This document shows positions 51,395-59,949 of a DNA stretch of 64,000 nucleotides, piece after piece. The first letter of the stretch is position 1; each line of letters opens with the position of its first letter. The position numbers were made by a program, and so were the translations under genes. The notes below the pieces were generated by a model. That model ran no database searches, was not told the origin of the DNA, and worked only from the letters and a program-made list of their open reading frames with translations. The stretch is taken from assembly GCF_002025705.1 (NCBI RefSeq), contig NZ_CP018846.1:3215501-3279500 (forward strand), written 5' to 3'. The stretch comes from Pseudomonas putida (GTDB lineage: Bacteria > Pseudomonadota > Gammaproteobacteria > Pseudomonadales > Pseudomonadaceae).

Positions 51395-52107
51395 GCCGCC
51401 ACGCTGGCGGTGAACAGGTAGCCGGCACCGTGGATGGTGATGATCAGCTCGGGCTCAGCGGGGTCGTCATGCAGCTTGCGCCGCAGGCGGCCGACCAGCA
51501 CGTCGATGGACCGGTCGTTGGGCACCCACTCACGGTTGCGGATCTGATCCATCAGTTGGTCGCGGCTGAGGGTATGGCCGCTGTTGCGCAGGAACACGCT
51601 GAGCAACTGGAATTCGCCGTGGGTCAGCAGGGTTTCGCTGCCTTGCGCATCGATCAGGCGGCGGCGGTCGCAGTCCAGTGACCAATCGCCGAACTGCTTG
51701 AGGGTGGCATTGGCCACGCCGGCCGGCCGTGTGCCCTGGGCGTGGCGCACGCGCCGGATCAGGTTCTTCGCGCGGGACACCAGCTCACGGGGGTTGAGCG
51801 GTTTGCTGACATAATCGTCGGCGCCGCACTCCAGGCCAACGATGCGGTCGATCTCGTCATTGCGCCCGGTGATCAGGATGATCCCCACTTCCGAGCGCAC
51901 CCGCAGCTCGCGGGTCAGGGTCAGGCCGTCCTTGCCGGGCAGGCGGATGTCCAGCATCACCAGTTCCACCGGCTGCTCGGTCAACAGCGTTTCGGCCTGC
52001 TCCGCAGTGGCGGCGCAGTGGACGGTATAGCCTTCCTGGGACAGGTAGGCCTGGAGCAAGTCACGAATCAGCGGATCGTCATCGACGATCAGTACCTGAG
52101 AGGTCAT
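51391..52107 (-). CDS. aruR: response regulator AruR (OmpR type)
   Basis: A 238-residue OmpR/PhoB regulator. The receiver domain has acidic D10-D11, phosphoacceptor D53 (LVMLDIRLPGKDG) and the SKPLNPRELVSR lysine near 103. The winged helix is C-terminal (GEFQLLSVFLRNSGHTLSRDQLMDQIRNREW). It would receive phosphate from AruS through its HPt domain and activate aru genes. It begins the aruR-binding protein-aruS operon. An 11-base stem-like CGCC-CGAA-GGCG and T run at 52127-52147 precedes the ATG, reading in plus sense. Confidence 0.9.
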   Translation of the reverse strand: MTSQVLIVDDDPLIRDLLQAYLSQEGYTVHCAATAEQAETLLTEQPVELVMLDIRLPGKDGLTLTRELRVRSEVGIILITGRNDEIDRIVGLECGADDYVSKPLNPRELVSRAKNLIRRVRHAQGTRPAGVANATLKQFGDWSLDCDRRRLIDAQGSETLLTHGEFQLLSVFLRNSGHTLSRDQLMDQIRNREWVPNDRSIDVLVGRLRRKLHDDPAEPELIITIHGAGYLFTASVAA

Positions 52108-52183
52108 TGCGGGTAGTCCTGAAGCGCCCGAAGGCGATTTTTTTATTAGAGCGGGCCAAGACTAGCGATTGCTGAACGGTCGA

Positions 52184-52831
52184 TCAACAGCCCTCGGTGG
52201 CTGTGCTGAAGCGTTGCCGACCGCCGGCCTGCAGGCCATCGACCCAGGCCTCGCAAATCTGCACGCCCTGGGCCGGGGTGAAGGTGCCGGGGTTCAGCCC
52301 GGACTCCAGCCACAGGCCGTCGAGCAAGGCGCTCAGGCTGATGGCGGCGAGGTCGGCATCGAAGCGTTCCCAGCCCTCCTCCTGCGCCAGCTCGGCGAGC
52401 AGCGTGCGCAGTTCGCGGCGGTACTCACCGTAGGAGTGGTCGTGCACCTGGTTGATCGCCTCGGCAGTTTTCACCGCCCCCCAGAACGCCAGCCAGGCAT
52501 CGAGCAGCTGCGGGTCGAGCAGCTCGGCGCTGAATGAGCCTCGGAAGAACGCCGACAGCCGTTCACGGGCGTTGGGCGCGACCTGGGCCATCGCCTCGCG
52601 CAGCAGTTGCATGACCCGGCCAGTGACGGCCATGTAAGCCTCGGCGACCAGTTCGTCCTTACCTGAATAGTGGTGGCTGATAAGCCCCACAGAGACGCCG
52701 GCTTCGGCAGAAATCTTGCGGATCGAGGCGCCCTGGAAGCCGTGGCGCTTCAGGCAGGCCAGCGTGGCCTCGACCAGATTGGCCTTGCGCAGTTCGGGCA
52801 GCATGCGGCTGAAGCGGGCTTCCTGGGTCAT
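52184..52831 (-). CDS. TetR family regulator (BetI-like)
   Basis: A 215-residue TetR protein with N-terminal helix-turn-helix (LVEATLACLKRHGFQGASIRKISAEAGVSVGLISHHYSGK) and C-terminal ligand helices including LDAWLAFWGAVKTAEAINQ. This overall pattern is that of BetI and its relatives. It lies upstream of aruR and divergent from a crotonase-family gene with 133 bases between. It may repress that gene and itself. The dyad TTGAACGACTGTATAG (52856-52871), 25 bases before its ATG, is a candidate operator. Confidence 0.88.
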   Translation of the reverse strand: MTQEARFSRMLPELRKANLVEATLACLKRHGFQGASIRKISAEAGVSVGLISHHYSGKDELVAEAYMAVTGRVMQLLREAMAQVAPNARERLSAFFRGSFSAELLDPQLLDAWLAFWGAVKTAEAINQVHDHSYGEYRRELRTLLAELAQEEGWERFDADLAAISLSALLDGLWLESGLNPGTFTPAQGVQICEAWVDGLQAGGRQRFSTATEGC

Positions 52832-52964
52832 TGGTGGCTCTCATGGGTCGCACAGTTGAACGACTGTATAGCAACTCGCCTCGATCGCGATACCCTGTTT
52901 ATACTCGGGCACGCTGATCCCCCGACCTGCCGGGCCCACGATAACAACAACAGAGGCACCGCCC

Positions 52965-53720
52965 ATGACCGACCTGATCCACTCGCAACTCGACGAAGGC
53001 CTGCTGACCCTGCGCCTGAACCGCCCAGACAAGCTCAACGCCCTGACCAACGCCATGTACACGCGGCTGGCAGAGCTGTTCGAGGCCGCCAACAGTGACC
53101 CGCAGGTCGAGGTGATCCTGATCACCGGCAGCACCGAGTGCTTCACCGCCGGCAACGACCTGCCAGATTTTCTCGAACAGCCCCCGACCGACCTGCAAAG
53201 CCCGGTGTTCCGCATGATGTGGGCGGTGCTGGCGCTGGACAAACCGTTGATCGCCGCCATTGCGGGGCCGGCGATCGGCATCGGCACTACCCTGTTGCTG
53301 CACTGCGACCAGGTGCTGATCAGCCGTGACGCCAAACTGCGCACGCCGTTCGTGGCACTGGGCGTGTGCCCGGAGTTTGGCGCAAGCCTGCTGCTGCCAC
53401 AGATGCTGGGGCATGCGCGGGCTGCGCAGCTGTTGTTGTGCAACCAGGCGCTGGATGGCGAGCAGGCGGTGCAGTGGGGCCTGGCGACCGAATTGTTCGA
53501 AGATGGCGGGCAATGCCTGGCTGCCGCCGTCAAGCTGGCGCGGCGCCTGCAGCAGCTGCCGGCCGAAGCACTGCGCATCAGCAGGCGTCTGCTCAAGAAT
53601 GGGCAGCGCGAAGCGCTGGCCGCAACGGTGGCCAAGGAAGGCTTGCTGTTCATCGAGCGGCTCAACAGCGATGAAGCCAGGGCTGCCTTGACCGCGATGG
53701 TATCGCGCAAGGGTGCCTGA
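52965..53720 (+). CDS. crotonase-family enoyl-CoA hydratase/isomerase
   Basis: A 251-residue crotonase. The first oxyanion segment is TECFTAGNDLPDFLEQ, the second IAAIAGPAIGIGTTLLLHCDQVLIS, with Thr replacing the first hydratase glutamate. FVALGVCPEFGASLLLPQMLG retains the second Glu (P-E-F). One catalytic Glu at this place is the pattern of delta3-delta2-enoyl-CoA isomerases. It could isomerise unsaturated acyl-CoA in fatty acid or amino acid breakdown. The divergent TetR gene is its likely regulator. No gene follows directly in the same direction. Confidence 0.85.
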   Translation: MTDLIHSQLDEGLLTLRLNRPDKLNALTNAMYTRLAELFEAANSDPQVEVILITGSTECFTAGNDLPDFLEQPPTDLQSPVFRMMWAVLALDKPLIAAIAGPAIGIGTTLLLHCDQVLISRDAKLRTPFVALGVCPEFGASLLLPQMLGHARAAQLLLCNQALDGEQAVQWGLATELFEDGGQCLAAAVKLARRLQQLPAEALRISRRLLKNGQREALAATVAKEGLLFIERLNSDEARAALTAMVSRKGA

Positions 53721-54216
53721 AGCGCCCAGGTGATACGCTTGGTATCAACGTATTGCCGACCCGCACCAGCACGCGGCAGGTGTTCTGGTACAGCTACACC
53801 GGCACGGTCATGGCGGCAGTTTGATAATACTGGACGCTGTACTGGCCAAGGTCGTCGCCGGCTTTTCTGACAACGTCGGCCTGCACCTGCTTGGCGTACT
53901 CGGTGGCGGGACCTTACTGGCGACGGCGTCGTGCCCCTGGCCCAGAATGACTTCATCCCTTCTTCAACTTCAGCTTCTTCATCCAAATGGCTCCGCGAAA
54001 CCCCTTCCTTCAGGCGCAGGGCCTTGGCAGGCGGCCCCTCGAAGACCTGAAAAACCTCGGCATTGCAGCCGGGGGTTGGGCATCAACTGCGAGTGCTCGA
54101 AACCCGCGAAGCCGAATTTTGGGCGCCGTGCCGGAAGGTTTCAATTCCGGCTACGGCCTTTGGCAGCTGAGGATTTCGAGCACTCATGCAGCAGACTCTG
54201 TTGCTCCTTGGCAGGG
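53721..54216. other. gene-poor, lower-GC remnant region with a long inverted repeat
   Basis: No frame here has convincing codon use or a known domain. Signs of decay include a short end fragment (RQVFWYSYTGTVMAAV, stop near 53824) and a weak frame after it. A perfect inverted repeat GAGTGCTCGAAA/TTTCGAGCACTC (54091-54102 and 54174-54185) encloses a near-palindromic hairpin with CCGGAA/TTCCGG (54131-54136 and 54145-54150). A dyad TGATAC-GCTTG-GTATCA is at 53731-53747. Base composition is visibly less GC-rich than the neighbours. Confidence 0.5.
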
Positions 54217-54462
54217 CTATTGATCCTGGCTCTGCTGTTGCACTTCTTCGTCGTCAGCGAAATGCTCGTCATTCACAGGCGCGCTGGGAAGCATCGAGTG
54301 TGAACTGCTTCTCTCGACGGCTTCCATATAGCCAGATGTGCTGTCGACTTCGTCGGTGGAACCTGCAAATGTTGGCAGGCAGACTGCACCTAGCAGCGCT
54401 GCAGTCATTGCGCTTGGTATGGCTGTGCTCGTTGTCGTACGCCTCCGTTCAGAGTCGCACAT
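54217..54462 (-). CDS. small hypothetical, possibly exported protein
   Basis: An 81-codon frame, MCDSERRRTTTSTAIPSAMTAALL at the start, then a hydrophobic stretch (ALLGAVCLPTFAG) that could be a signal peptide after the three arginines. The tail is acidic and rich in Gln and Asp (DDEEVQQQSQDQ). Codon use is mixed, with less G/C at third positions than in real neighbours. No domain is recognised and the start is uncertain (a later ATG at 54408 gives MTAALLGAVC). It may be a foreign gene or chance. Confidence 0.3.
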   Translation of the reverse strand: MCDSERRRTTTSTAIPSAMTAALLGAVCLPTFAGSTDEVDSTSGYMEAVERSSSHSMLPSAPVNDEHFADDEEVQQQSQDQ

Positions 54463-54524
54463 CGCAGTTTGAACCTCTGAGCCCAACGTGCGTTCGCAGG
54501 TGACCAACGGCGTCGCTGATTACC

Positions 54525-55613
54525 CTATGAGATCAGGCTACCCGCCAGCTTCGCTTGCAACGATTCGATCTTGTGCAGCAGTTCCTGCTGTTCGGCCTTG
54601 GCCGCGTTGATGTCTTCGAAAACGCTGATGAGGTAATCGGCAGAGCCGTCGGACTGCCGCTGGATGGAGGTGCGCACCCTCACCCACTTGTAGCTGCCAT
54701 CGCCACAGCGTACGCGCTTCTCGACCACGTAGCGGTTGATCGACCCGGCCAGCAACTGGACAAGCAGGCTCAGGTTGCCCTGCAGGTCATCGGGGTGGGT
54801 GATCTGTTGAACATTCAGTGCGTACAAATCCTGCTGGCTGTAGCCGAGCAGCGCACACAGGCTGTCGTTGACGCGCTGCAAACGCCCATCCAGATGAATG
54901 AAGGCGAGCGCGCCTTCACTCAACTCGAAGATCGTGCGGAACCGCTCCTCGCTGGTGCGCAGCGCTTCCTCGGTCAGCTTGCGAGCGGTGTTATCCATGC
55001 TGATGCCGACGATCTTGATGGGCCGGCCTGCAGCGTCGTGCACCACCGTCGAGCGCGACGAGATCCAGCGCACGCTGCCATCAGGCTGGTACATCCGATA
55101 ATCGTAATCGCAGTTTTCACCCGAGCGGATGATGCGGTCATACATCGCCTGCATCGCCTCGACGTCCTCGTCGGGGAGATGGCTCCAGAAGTCCTGGTTC
55201 GAGCTGATGGTCCAGCCGTAAACGTCCTCGACGTTAGACGAGTAGGTCAGTTCGTCGCTGATCAGGTTCCATTCCCAGGTCACGATGCGCGCGGCTTCCT
55301 GGGCCAGCTTCATCCGCGCTTCGCTCTCCATGATCTCGGCGGCGTAACGCCGGCGCAGGTCGGTCATTGGCAGCTCGACGGGTTCTACTTGCTGCACACT
55401 GCTCAAGGCCTCCTGGCCATAACGCAGCCAGATCCAGTTCACCCGCAGAAAGTCAGCCAGCTTGCGCAGGTTGTCGTAGTCGATTTCCCCACCCTTGGTC
55501 CATTTGTGGACAGCGGTGCGGGAGATACCCAGGGCGGTACCGACGGCCTGAAGCGTCAGCTTGTTGTGTTCCAGCAATTCCTTGAGACGGAAGGCGAAGC
55601 TGTTTTCCTGCAT
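54525..55613 (-). CDS. XRE-type regulator with two PAS domains
   Basis: A 362-residue protein combining an N-terminal helix-turn-helix of Cro/XRE type (FAFRLKELLEHNKLTLQAVGTALGISRTAVHKWTKG, residues 5-40) with two PAS/PAC units. The first (near 105-220) contains WEWNLISDELTYSSNVEDVYGW, the second (near 230-350) FRTIFELSEGALAFIHLDGRLQRVNDSLCALLGYS. No kinase or cyclase domain follows, so the PAS part should sense a ligand or redox state and alter DNA binding. It lies in the same direction as and just downstream of cntB, with its own promoter region, and is the likely local regulator. ATG 55613 lacks a clear ribosome site. Confidence 0.85.
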   Translation of the reverse strand: MQENSFAFRLKELLEHNKLTLQAVGTALGISRTAVHKWTKGGEIDYDNLRKLADFLRVNWIWLRYGQEALSSVQQVEPVELPMTDLRRRYAAEIMESEARMKLAQEAARIVTWEWNLISDELTYSSNVEDVYGWTISSNQDFWSHLPDEDVEAMQAMYDRIIRSGENCDYDYRMYQPDGSVRWISSRSTVVHDAAGRPIKIVGISMDNTARKLTEEALRTSEERFRTIFELSEGALAFIHLDGRLQRVNDSLCALLGYSQQDLYALNVQQITHPDDLQGNLSLLVQLLAGSINRYVVEKRVRCGDGSYKWVRVRTSIQRQSDGSADYLISVFEDINAAKAEQQELLHKIESLQAKLAGSLIS

Positions 55614-55654
55614 GAGGGGGCGGTCCTGGGAGTGCTTGGCCGCCAGTATACACA

Positions 55655-55677
55655 TCTGTCAACCCATGGATGACAGA
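55655..55677. promoter_or_regulatory. inverted repeat upstream of the XRE-PAS gene
   Basis: TCTGTCA (55655-55661) and TGACAGA (55671-55677) with a 9-base spacer, 42 bases before the start. It adjoins a TATAC box at 55648-55652. It could be an autoregulatory site. It differs in sequence from the GTTAAC operators of the transport and oxygenase genes. Confidence 0.55.
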
Positions 55678-55733
55678 CGTGCATGGCAAACCCTAGGCCA
55701 GGACCGGTGCCGCCGTTTGACGGAGAGAGCGGC

Positions 55734-56693
55734 TCAGAGGTCGATGACCAACCGTGAACCACGTGCCCTGGAAACGCAGATCATCAGGGTTTGCTGGGAT
55801 GCTTTCTCTTCATCGGAAAGGTATTGGTCAAAGTGCTCGGCCTCACCCTCGAGGATGGCCGTTTCACAGGTACCGCAAACGCCTTCCCGGCACAGGCATT
55901 CGACCTGGGCGGCCTTGACGTTTTCAATGGCCTGGATGATGGTCATACCCTCTTCCACCTGGAGTTCGCGGCCGGACTTGCCGAGCACCAGGGTAAATGC
56001 GCCGCCAGCAGCCGGGGTGGCTGCGAACTGCTCGAAATGCACTCGGGCATCAGCAATGCCTGCGGCTTTGGCCCCTTCCACCACCGCATCGATCAGCGGC
56101 TTGGGGCCGCAAACATAAACGTGCGCGTCCTCGCTCATGCCAGCGAACAGCGCCTGCAGGTCCAGGCGGCGCCCAAGGCTGTCGACGTACACACTGACAC
56201 TGGCTGCATGGGGGCCATCCACCAGTTGCCCGTGGAATGCGCCGTGATCTGGGCTGCGGAAGGCGTAGTGCAGCTCGTAAGGGGTATCCCCTCCTTCCAA
56301 CTCGTGCAGTTGCGACATGAAGGGGGTAATGCCGATACCACCAGCAATCATCACGTGCTTGCCGGCAGAGGCGTCGAGACCGAACAGGTTGTTCGGTGTC
56401 GAGATGGTGAGCTCGCTACCCACTTCGACCTGCTCATGCATGAAGGCCGAGCCGCCCTTGGATTGCTCTTCCAGGCGCACGCCGATCTGGTAGTGCGACA
56501 GGTCCCTGGGGTCGCTCATCAAGGAATAGGCGTTGCTGAGGCCATCAGCCATCTTCACGATCACGTGGCTACCACCGGTGAAGGCCGGCATGGGCTGGCC
56601 GTCAGCGCGCGCAAGGGTGAAGCGCTTGATCTGTGGCGTCGCCTGTTCGACCTCGAGCACCTGCACATTGAACATCTCGTAAACACTGGCCAT
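55734..56693 (-). CDS. cntB: carnitine monooxygenase reductase subunit CntB (YeaX)
   Basis: A 319-residue reductase of the phthalate-dioxygenase-reductase type: an FMN-binding region (NAYSLMSDPRDLSHYQIGVR, near 54-73), an NAD-binding domain (VMIAGGIGITPFMSQLH), and a C-terminal 2Fe-2S ferredoxin. Its ligands are C268-x4-C273-x2-C276 and C306. It passes electrons from NAD(P)H to the Rieske oxygenase encoded upstream. ATG 56693 gives MASVYEMFNVQVLEVEQ; the 25 residues before are Arg/Pro-rich and not conserved. A GC stem-loop separates it from cntA. Confidence 0.9.
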   Translation of the reverse strand: MASVYEMFNVQVLEVEQATPQIKRFTLARADGQPMPAFTGGSHVIVKMADGLSNAYSLMSDPRDLSHYQIGVRLEEQSKGGSAFMHEQVEVGSELTISTPNNLFGLDASAGKHVMIAGGIGITPFMSQLHELEGGDTPYELHYAFRSPDHGAFHGQLVDGPHAASVSVYVDSLGRRLDLQALFAGMSEDAHVYVCGPKPLIDAVVEGAKAAGIADARVHFEQFAATPAAGGAFTLVLGKSGRELQVEEGMTIIQAIENVKAAQVECLCREGVCGTCETAILEGEAEHFDQYLSDEEKASQQTLMICVSRARGSRLVIDL

Positions 56694-56798
56694 CTTGCAC
56701 CTCAACTCCGCGCAGGGCGGCGGCCCCGCCGCCCTGGCATTACTGCTTCGGATCCTGCAACGCATCACAGCTCCGAAATGAACGATTGGTAGGAACGT

Positions 56799-56819
56799 CC
56801 CCGGCCTTTATCGCCGGGG
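56799..56819. other. stem-loop between cntA and cntB
   Basis: CCCCGGC (56799-56805) pairs with GCCGGGG (56813-56819) around CTTTATC, directly after the cntA stop. No U run follows, so it may tune cntB expression or protect the upstream mRNA, without ending transcription. Confidence 0.5.
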
Positions 56820-56826
56820 CTCAAGG

Positions 56827-57945
56827 TCAGTCCAGATGGGCAACCGCAATCAGGTTGTGGAAGTGAGCGATACCATGCTCGCTGATGCCGGAGCGCTCTT
56901 TGTCGACCATGATCCGCCCTTGCCCACGGTAGCCCCGCGACTTCAGGCCCTTCTGCACGCTCTCGACCAGGCGCAGGTCTTCAGGGCGGAACACATCGCG
57001 GTACCAGTCGATCAGCACTTGCTGTTCCGGGGTGATGTCCTTGTTCAGGAAATAGATGTCGTAGTGCTGCAAGGTGGTTTCGGCATCGACCGGGAACTCA
57101 TAGATGCAGGTCATGAAGTTGGCTCCCGGCGGCACGTTGAACATGGTGCACGGCCAGGCCCAGAAACCTGCAAAGGATGGGTCGGTGACAGACTCGTCGA
57201 CCTTGAACGACTGCTCGGACGACTTGGCGACGCCGTACTGCAGCGTCCAGTTGCCGTGCAGTGTGTGCCCGTACTGGCCCACGTCTACCGAGTCGGCGAA
57301 ACTTGGGTGCGCCGGGCCGCAGTGGTAGCACTCCAGGTAGTTGTCGACAATGGACTTCCAGTTTGCCGGTGTGTGGCTGACAAAGCGTGCCGCCAGCTGC
57401 AGATCGTCGATCACGCTGCAGGCTTCGCGCATCCGCTGCTGCAGGCCGGGCAGCTGCTCTTCCACAGACCCCGCCGCGTTGTCCATGTTGATGAAGATGA
57501 AGCCGGCATACTCCTCGACGCGCAGCTGGACGAGGCTGTAATCACCTTTGTCGAACGCCTCGACCTGGTCGCAGTTGCGCACGTGGGTGAGGTCGCCGTC
57601 GAGCTTGAAGGTCCAGGCATGGTACGGGCAGGCGATCACGTTCTTGGCCTTGCCGCTGCCTTCCAGCAGTTGGTGGCCGCGGTGCGGGCACACGTTGTAG
57701 AAGGCGCGCAAAACGCTGTCGCGACCACGGATGACGATGATGCTCTCGCCAATCACCTCGCGGGTGATGTAGGCATTGTTCTCGGCCACTTCACTGCGAT
57801 GGCCGACACAAATCCAGCTTTTGGCGAAGATCTGCTCCTTCTCGTGCTCGAAGACCTCCTTGTTGGTGTAGAAGGTGGCCGGGATGGTGAACGCTTTCTC
57901 ATGGTCGTGGCAGAAATCAGCTGGCAGGCGTTGGAACTTGGTCAT
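56827..57945 (-). CDS. cntA: carnitine monooxygenase oxygenase subunit CntA (YeaW), Rieske type
   Basis: A 372-residue Rieske oxygenase. The 2Fe-2S ligands are C86/H88 (NVCPHRGHQLL) and C106/H109 (ACPYHAWTFKL). Mononuclear iron ligands are H208 and H213 (ECYHCGPAHP) and D323 (RPEDLRLV). The bridging residue is glutamate, E205, at the position that distinguishes CntA/YeaW from most Rieske oxygenases, which have aspartate. The protein closely follows Acinetobacter CntA from memory. CntA oxidises carnitine to trimethylamine and malic semialdehyde, using CntB. Related betaines cannot be excluded. Its start is 41 bases from a GTTAAC operator. Confidence 0.92.
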   Translation of the reverse strand: MTKFQRLPADFCHDHEKAFTIPATFYTNKEVFEHEKEQIFAKSWICVGHRSEVAENNAYITREVIGESIIVIRGRDSVLRAFYNVCPHRGHQLLEGSGKAKNVIACPYHAWTFKLDGDLTHVRNCDQVEAFDKGDYSLVQLRVEEYAGFIFINMDNAAGSVEEQLPGLQQRMREACSVIDDLQLAARFVSHTPANWKSIVDNYLECYHCGPAHPSFADSVDVGQYGHTLHGNWTLQYGVAKSSEQSFKVDESVTDPSFAGFWAWPCTMFNVPPGANFMTCIYEFPVDAETTLQHYDIYFLNKDITPEQQVLIDWYRDVFRPEDLRLVESVQKGLKSRGYRGQGRIMVDKERSGISEHGIAHFHNLIAVAHLD

Positions 57946-57986
57946 CTCTATCTCCAGACTGCGCGTTGCGCATCTTGTAATTCATG

Positions 57987-58010
57987 GTTAACTGGCATCC
58001 ACCAGTTAAC
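57987..58010. promoter_or_regulatory. GTTAAC inverted-repeat operator upstream of cntA
   Basis: GTTAACTGG (57987-57995), spacer CATCCA, CCAGTTAAC (58002-58010): a perfect 9-bp dyad 42-65 bases before the cntA start. A near copy lies before the BCCT gene. The repeat suggests one regulator controls both. Confidence 0.8.
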
Positions 58011-58018
58011 AGGTCAGG

Positions 58019-58070
58019 CAAAAAAAAGCCTGCGGCGGTATCAACCGAGGGGTAGGCGACACCGCGCAGG
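58019..58070 (-). terminator. terminator after the BCCT gene
   Basis: On the minus strand, the stem CCTGCGCGGT (58061-58070) pairs with ACCGCCGCAGG (58029-58039, one bulge) across a long loop. A run of T from 58019-58027 follows. It lies 7 bases after the BCCT stop and before cntA in the same direction. Confidence 0.7.
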
Positions 58071-58076
58071 AAATCA

Positions 58077-59693
58077 TCACGCCAGCTCGGCTGCTGCGGC
58101 GACTGGCCGGGGCACGGGGTGCTCGCTGACGACGTGCTCTTCGCGCGCCATGGCAGCGGCTTCTTCCTCGATGCGATGAGCCGGTACCGAGCCGTAGTCG
58201 GCCAGCATCCATTTGAAGAAGCCATACACCTTGATCAGCAGGATCACGGTAAACGGAATGGCGGTGAGCACCACTGCCGTCTTCATGGTGGACAACGAGG
58301 CTTTCGCGAACAGCATGGCCAGCGGCACCAGGGTCAGGGTCACGCACCAGAACAGGCGGTGCGTGGGCGACGGATCTTCACCGTCCTGCAGGTTACGCGT
58401 ACTGGTGGCGGCGACGGCATAAGCCGCAGCGTCCATGTGCGAGGCACAGAACACCGCCATGATGAACAGGTACACCGCCATGAACACCTTGCCCCACGGC
58501 AGGCCCATGACCACCGCTTCAACGGCACTCTCGCCGCCGTGTTCGGTGAGGATCTTCGGTACGTCGATCGCGCCAGTGATGAACTGGTGCATGCTGTAGC
58601 TTTCCAGCGCGCCGAAGAAGAACCAGCAGCCGACACTGCCGCCCATGATCAGCGCCAATACCACTTCCTTGATCTGCCGGCCGCGCGATACGCGGGTGAC
58701 GAACATCGCAACGCCAGGTGCATACGACACCCACCACAGCCAATAGAACACGGTCCAGTTACGGGTGAATTCACCCTCACCGGCCGGGTCGGTGAACAGG
58801 CTCATGTGCACGTAGTTCTGGATCATCAGGCCAATGCCGTTGGCCGTGTTGTTGATGGTGAACTGGGTCGGGCCTACCAGCAGCACCACGGCGGCGAACA
58901 CCAGCGCGCCATAGCAGACGATCTTGCTGAGCTTCTGCAGCCCGCCGTCGATGCCGATGTACGAGCTTAGCGAGAACAGGATCGCAATCACGCCGATCAG
59001 CATCACCTGGACCGCGAAGGTGTCGGGCGTGCCTACAAGGCCCGACAGGCCGCGGGTCAGCGTCGAAGCGGTAAGTGCCAGGGAAACCGTCAGCGCGCCC
59101 ATCATGGTCAGCAGGAAGATCAGGTCGACAAGTCGGCCCACAGGCCCGGTCGCCTTGAGCCCGGTTACCGCCTCGACGATCGAGGCGAGGTTCAGCCCGC
59201 TCTTCTTGCGCACGTGGAAGTGGTAGGCCATGGCCAGCGACGCCAGCGCGTAGATCGACCAGGCGCTGATGCCCCAGTGGAAGAACGAATAGCTGACGCT
59301 GTATTCCAGGGCTTCACGCGACTGCGCGGCAATGTTCAGGCCGGGGGTCTGGTAGTAGTAGGCCCACTCCATCACGCCCCAGTACAGGGTCGAGGAGCCC
59401 ATGCCCGCACAGATGAACATGAACACCCAGGTCAGGGTGGCGTATTCAGGCTTGCCGGCGCCCAGGCGAATGTTGCCGTACTTGCTGAAGGCAATGCACA
59501 GCACGGCCAGCGTGCTGGCGAAGATGAGCATCTGCACCGCAGTGCCAAAGGACCGGGTGGCCCATTCGAACAGTTGATTGGCAGCAATGCCGGCCTGCTC
59601 GGGGAAGGCGGCCAGGCCGATCACCGTCAGCAGCACAGCGATCAGGCTCATGGTGATGAGGAACACATCAACCTTTTTGTTGAGGTAAGACAT
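58077..59693 (-). CDS. BCCT family betaine/carnitine/choline transporter
   Basis: A 538-residue transporter with about 12 spans. The BCCT signature is in [28 protein letters not shown] (near 80-107). A second signature is [33 protein letters not shown] (near 315-345), with the aromatic box and SRGR typical of carnitine carriers such as CaiT. It should import the substrate of CntAB. ATG 59693 was chosen because GGAG lies 7 bases upstream; the longer frame to 59735 adds a polar stretch. A GTTAAC operator lies about 100 bases upstream, and a terminator follows, so it is its own transcript. Confidence 0.9.
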   Translation of the reverse strand: MSYLNKKVDVFLITMSLIAVLLTVIGLAAFPEQAGIAANQLFEWATRSFGTAVQMLIFASTLAVLCIAFSKYGNIRLGAGKPEYATLTWVFMFICAGMGSSTLYWGVMEWAYYYQTPGLNIAAQSREALEYSVSYSFFHWGISAWSIYALASLAMAYHFHVRKKSGLNLASIVEAVTGLKATGPVGRLVDLIFLLTMMGALTVSLALTASTLTRGLSGLVGTPDTFAVQVMLIGVIAILFSLSSYIGIDGGLQKLSKIVCYGALVFAAVVLLVGPTQFTINNTANGIGLMIQNYVHMSLFTDPAGEGEFTRNWTVFYWLWWVSYAPGVAMFVTRVSRGRQIKEVVLALIMGGSVGCWFFFGALESYSMHQFITGAIDVPKILTEHGGESAVEAVVMGLPWGKVFMAVYLFIMAVFCASHMDAAAYAVAATSTRNLQDGEDPSPTHRLFWCVTLTLVPLAMLFAKASLSTMKTAVVLTAIPFTVILLIKVYGFFKWMLADYGSVPAHRIEEEAAAMAREEHVVSEHPVPRPVAAAAELA

Positions 59694-59785
59694 CAAGTGA
59701 CTCCAGGGACGTTTTTGTTTTTTTGTCACATCCAACGCAGGCTCGGGATGGCGACGCCCTCCTTAGCTTCGCAATAGATTCGTAA

Positions 59786-59818
59786 CCACTGGTTAACTGC
59801 AATCCACTGGTTAACAGT
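59786..59818. promoter_or_regulatory. GTTAAC operator upstream of the BCCT gene
   Basis: CCACTGGTTAAC occurs twice, at 59786-59797 and 59804-59815, 18 bases apart. The inner string GGTTAACTGC-AATCCA-CTGGTTAAC matches the cntA operator (GGTTAACTGG-CATCCA-CCAGTTAAC) at most positions. The distance to the BCCT start is about 93-125 bases. Confidence 0.75.
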
Positions 59819-59859
59819 CTGCGGACAATTTCTGCGTTTCGCAAGAGTCTGAGGCTGAT

Positions 59860-59892
59860 AAAAATCGCCCGGTGATCGGGTCACCGGGCGAT
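59860..59892 (-). terminator. Rho-independent terminator of the YkuD_2 gene
   Basis: A 12-bp perfect stem, ATCGCCCGGTGA (59864-59875) and TCACCGGGCGAT (59881-59892), loop TCGGG. On the minus strand it is followed by a short U run (A at 59860-59864). It ends the transcript of the L,D-transpeptidase gene at 59950-60666. Confidence 0.85.
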
Positions 59893-59949
59893 GGGTGTTG
59901 CGGGACAGGTTGGAGCACTGGCGCAAGAAGCCTCGCGCTGCCTCGCTCG

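Noticed and set aside
52127..52147. Plus-strand terminator between TetR and aruR genes
   Set aside because: A short CGCC-CGAA-GGCG stem with T run is present, but no plus-strand gene ends there; it may be chance in a minus-strand promoter region.
52841..53986. 381-codon minus-strand frame over the crotonase gene
   Set aside because: Antisense to a clear crotonase; Ser/Arg-rich shadow translation.
54091..54185. Integron attC site
   Set aside because: The inverted repeat has similar size, but the required GTTRRRY/RYYYAAC core sites are missing.
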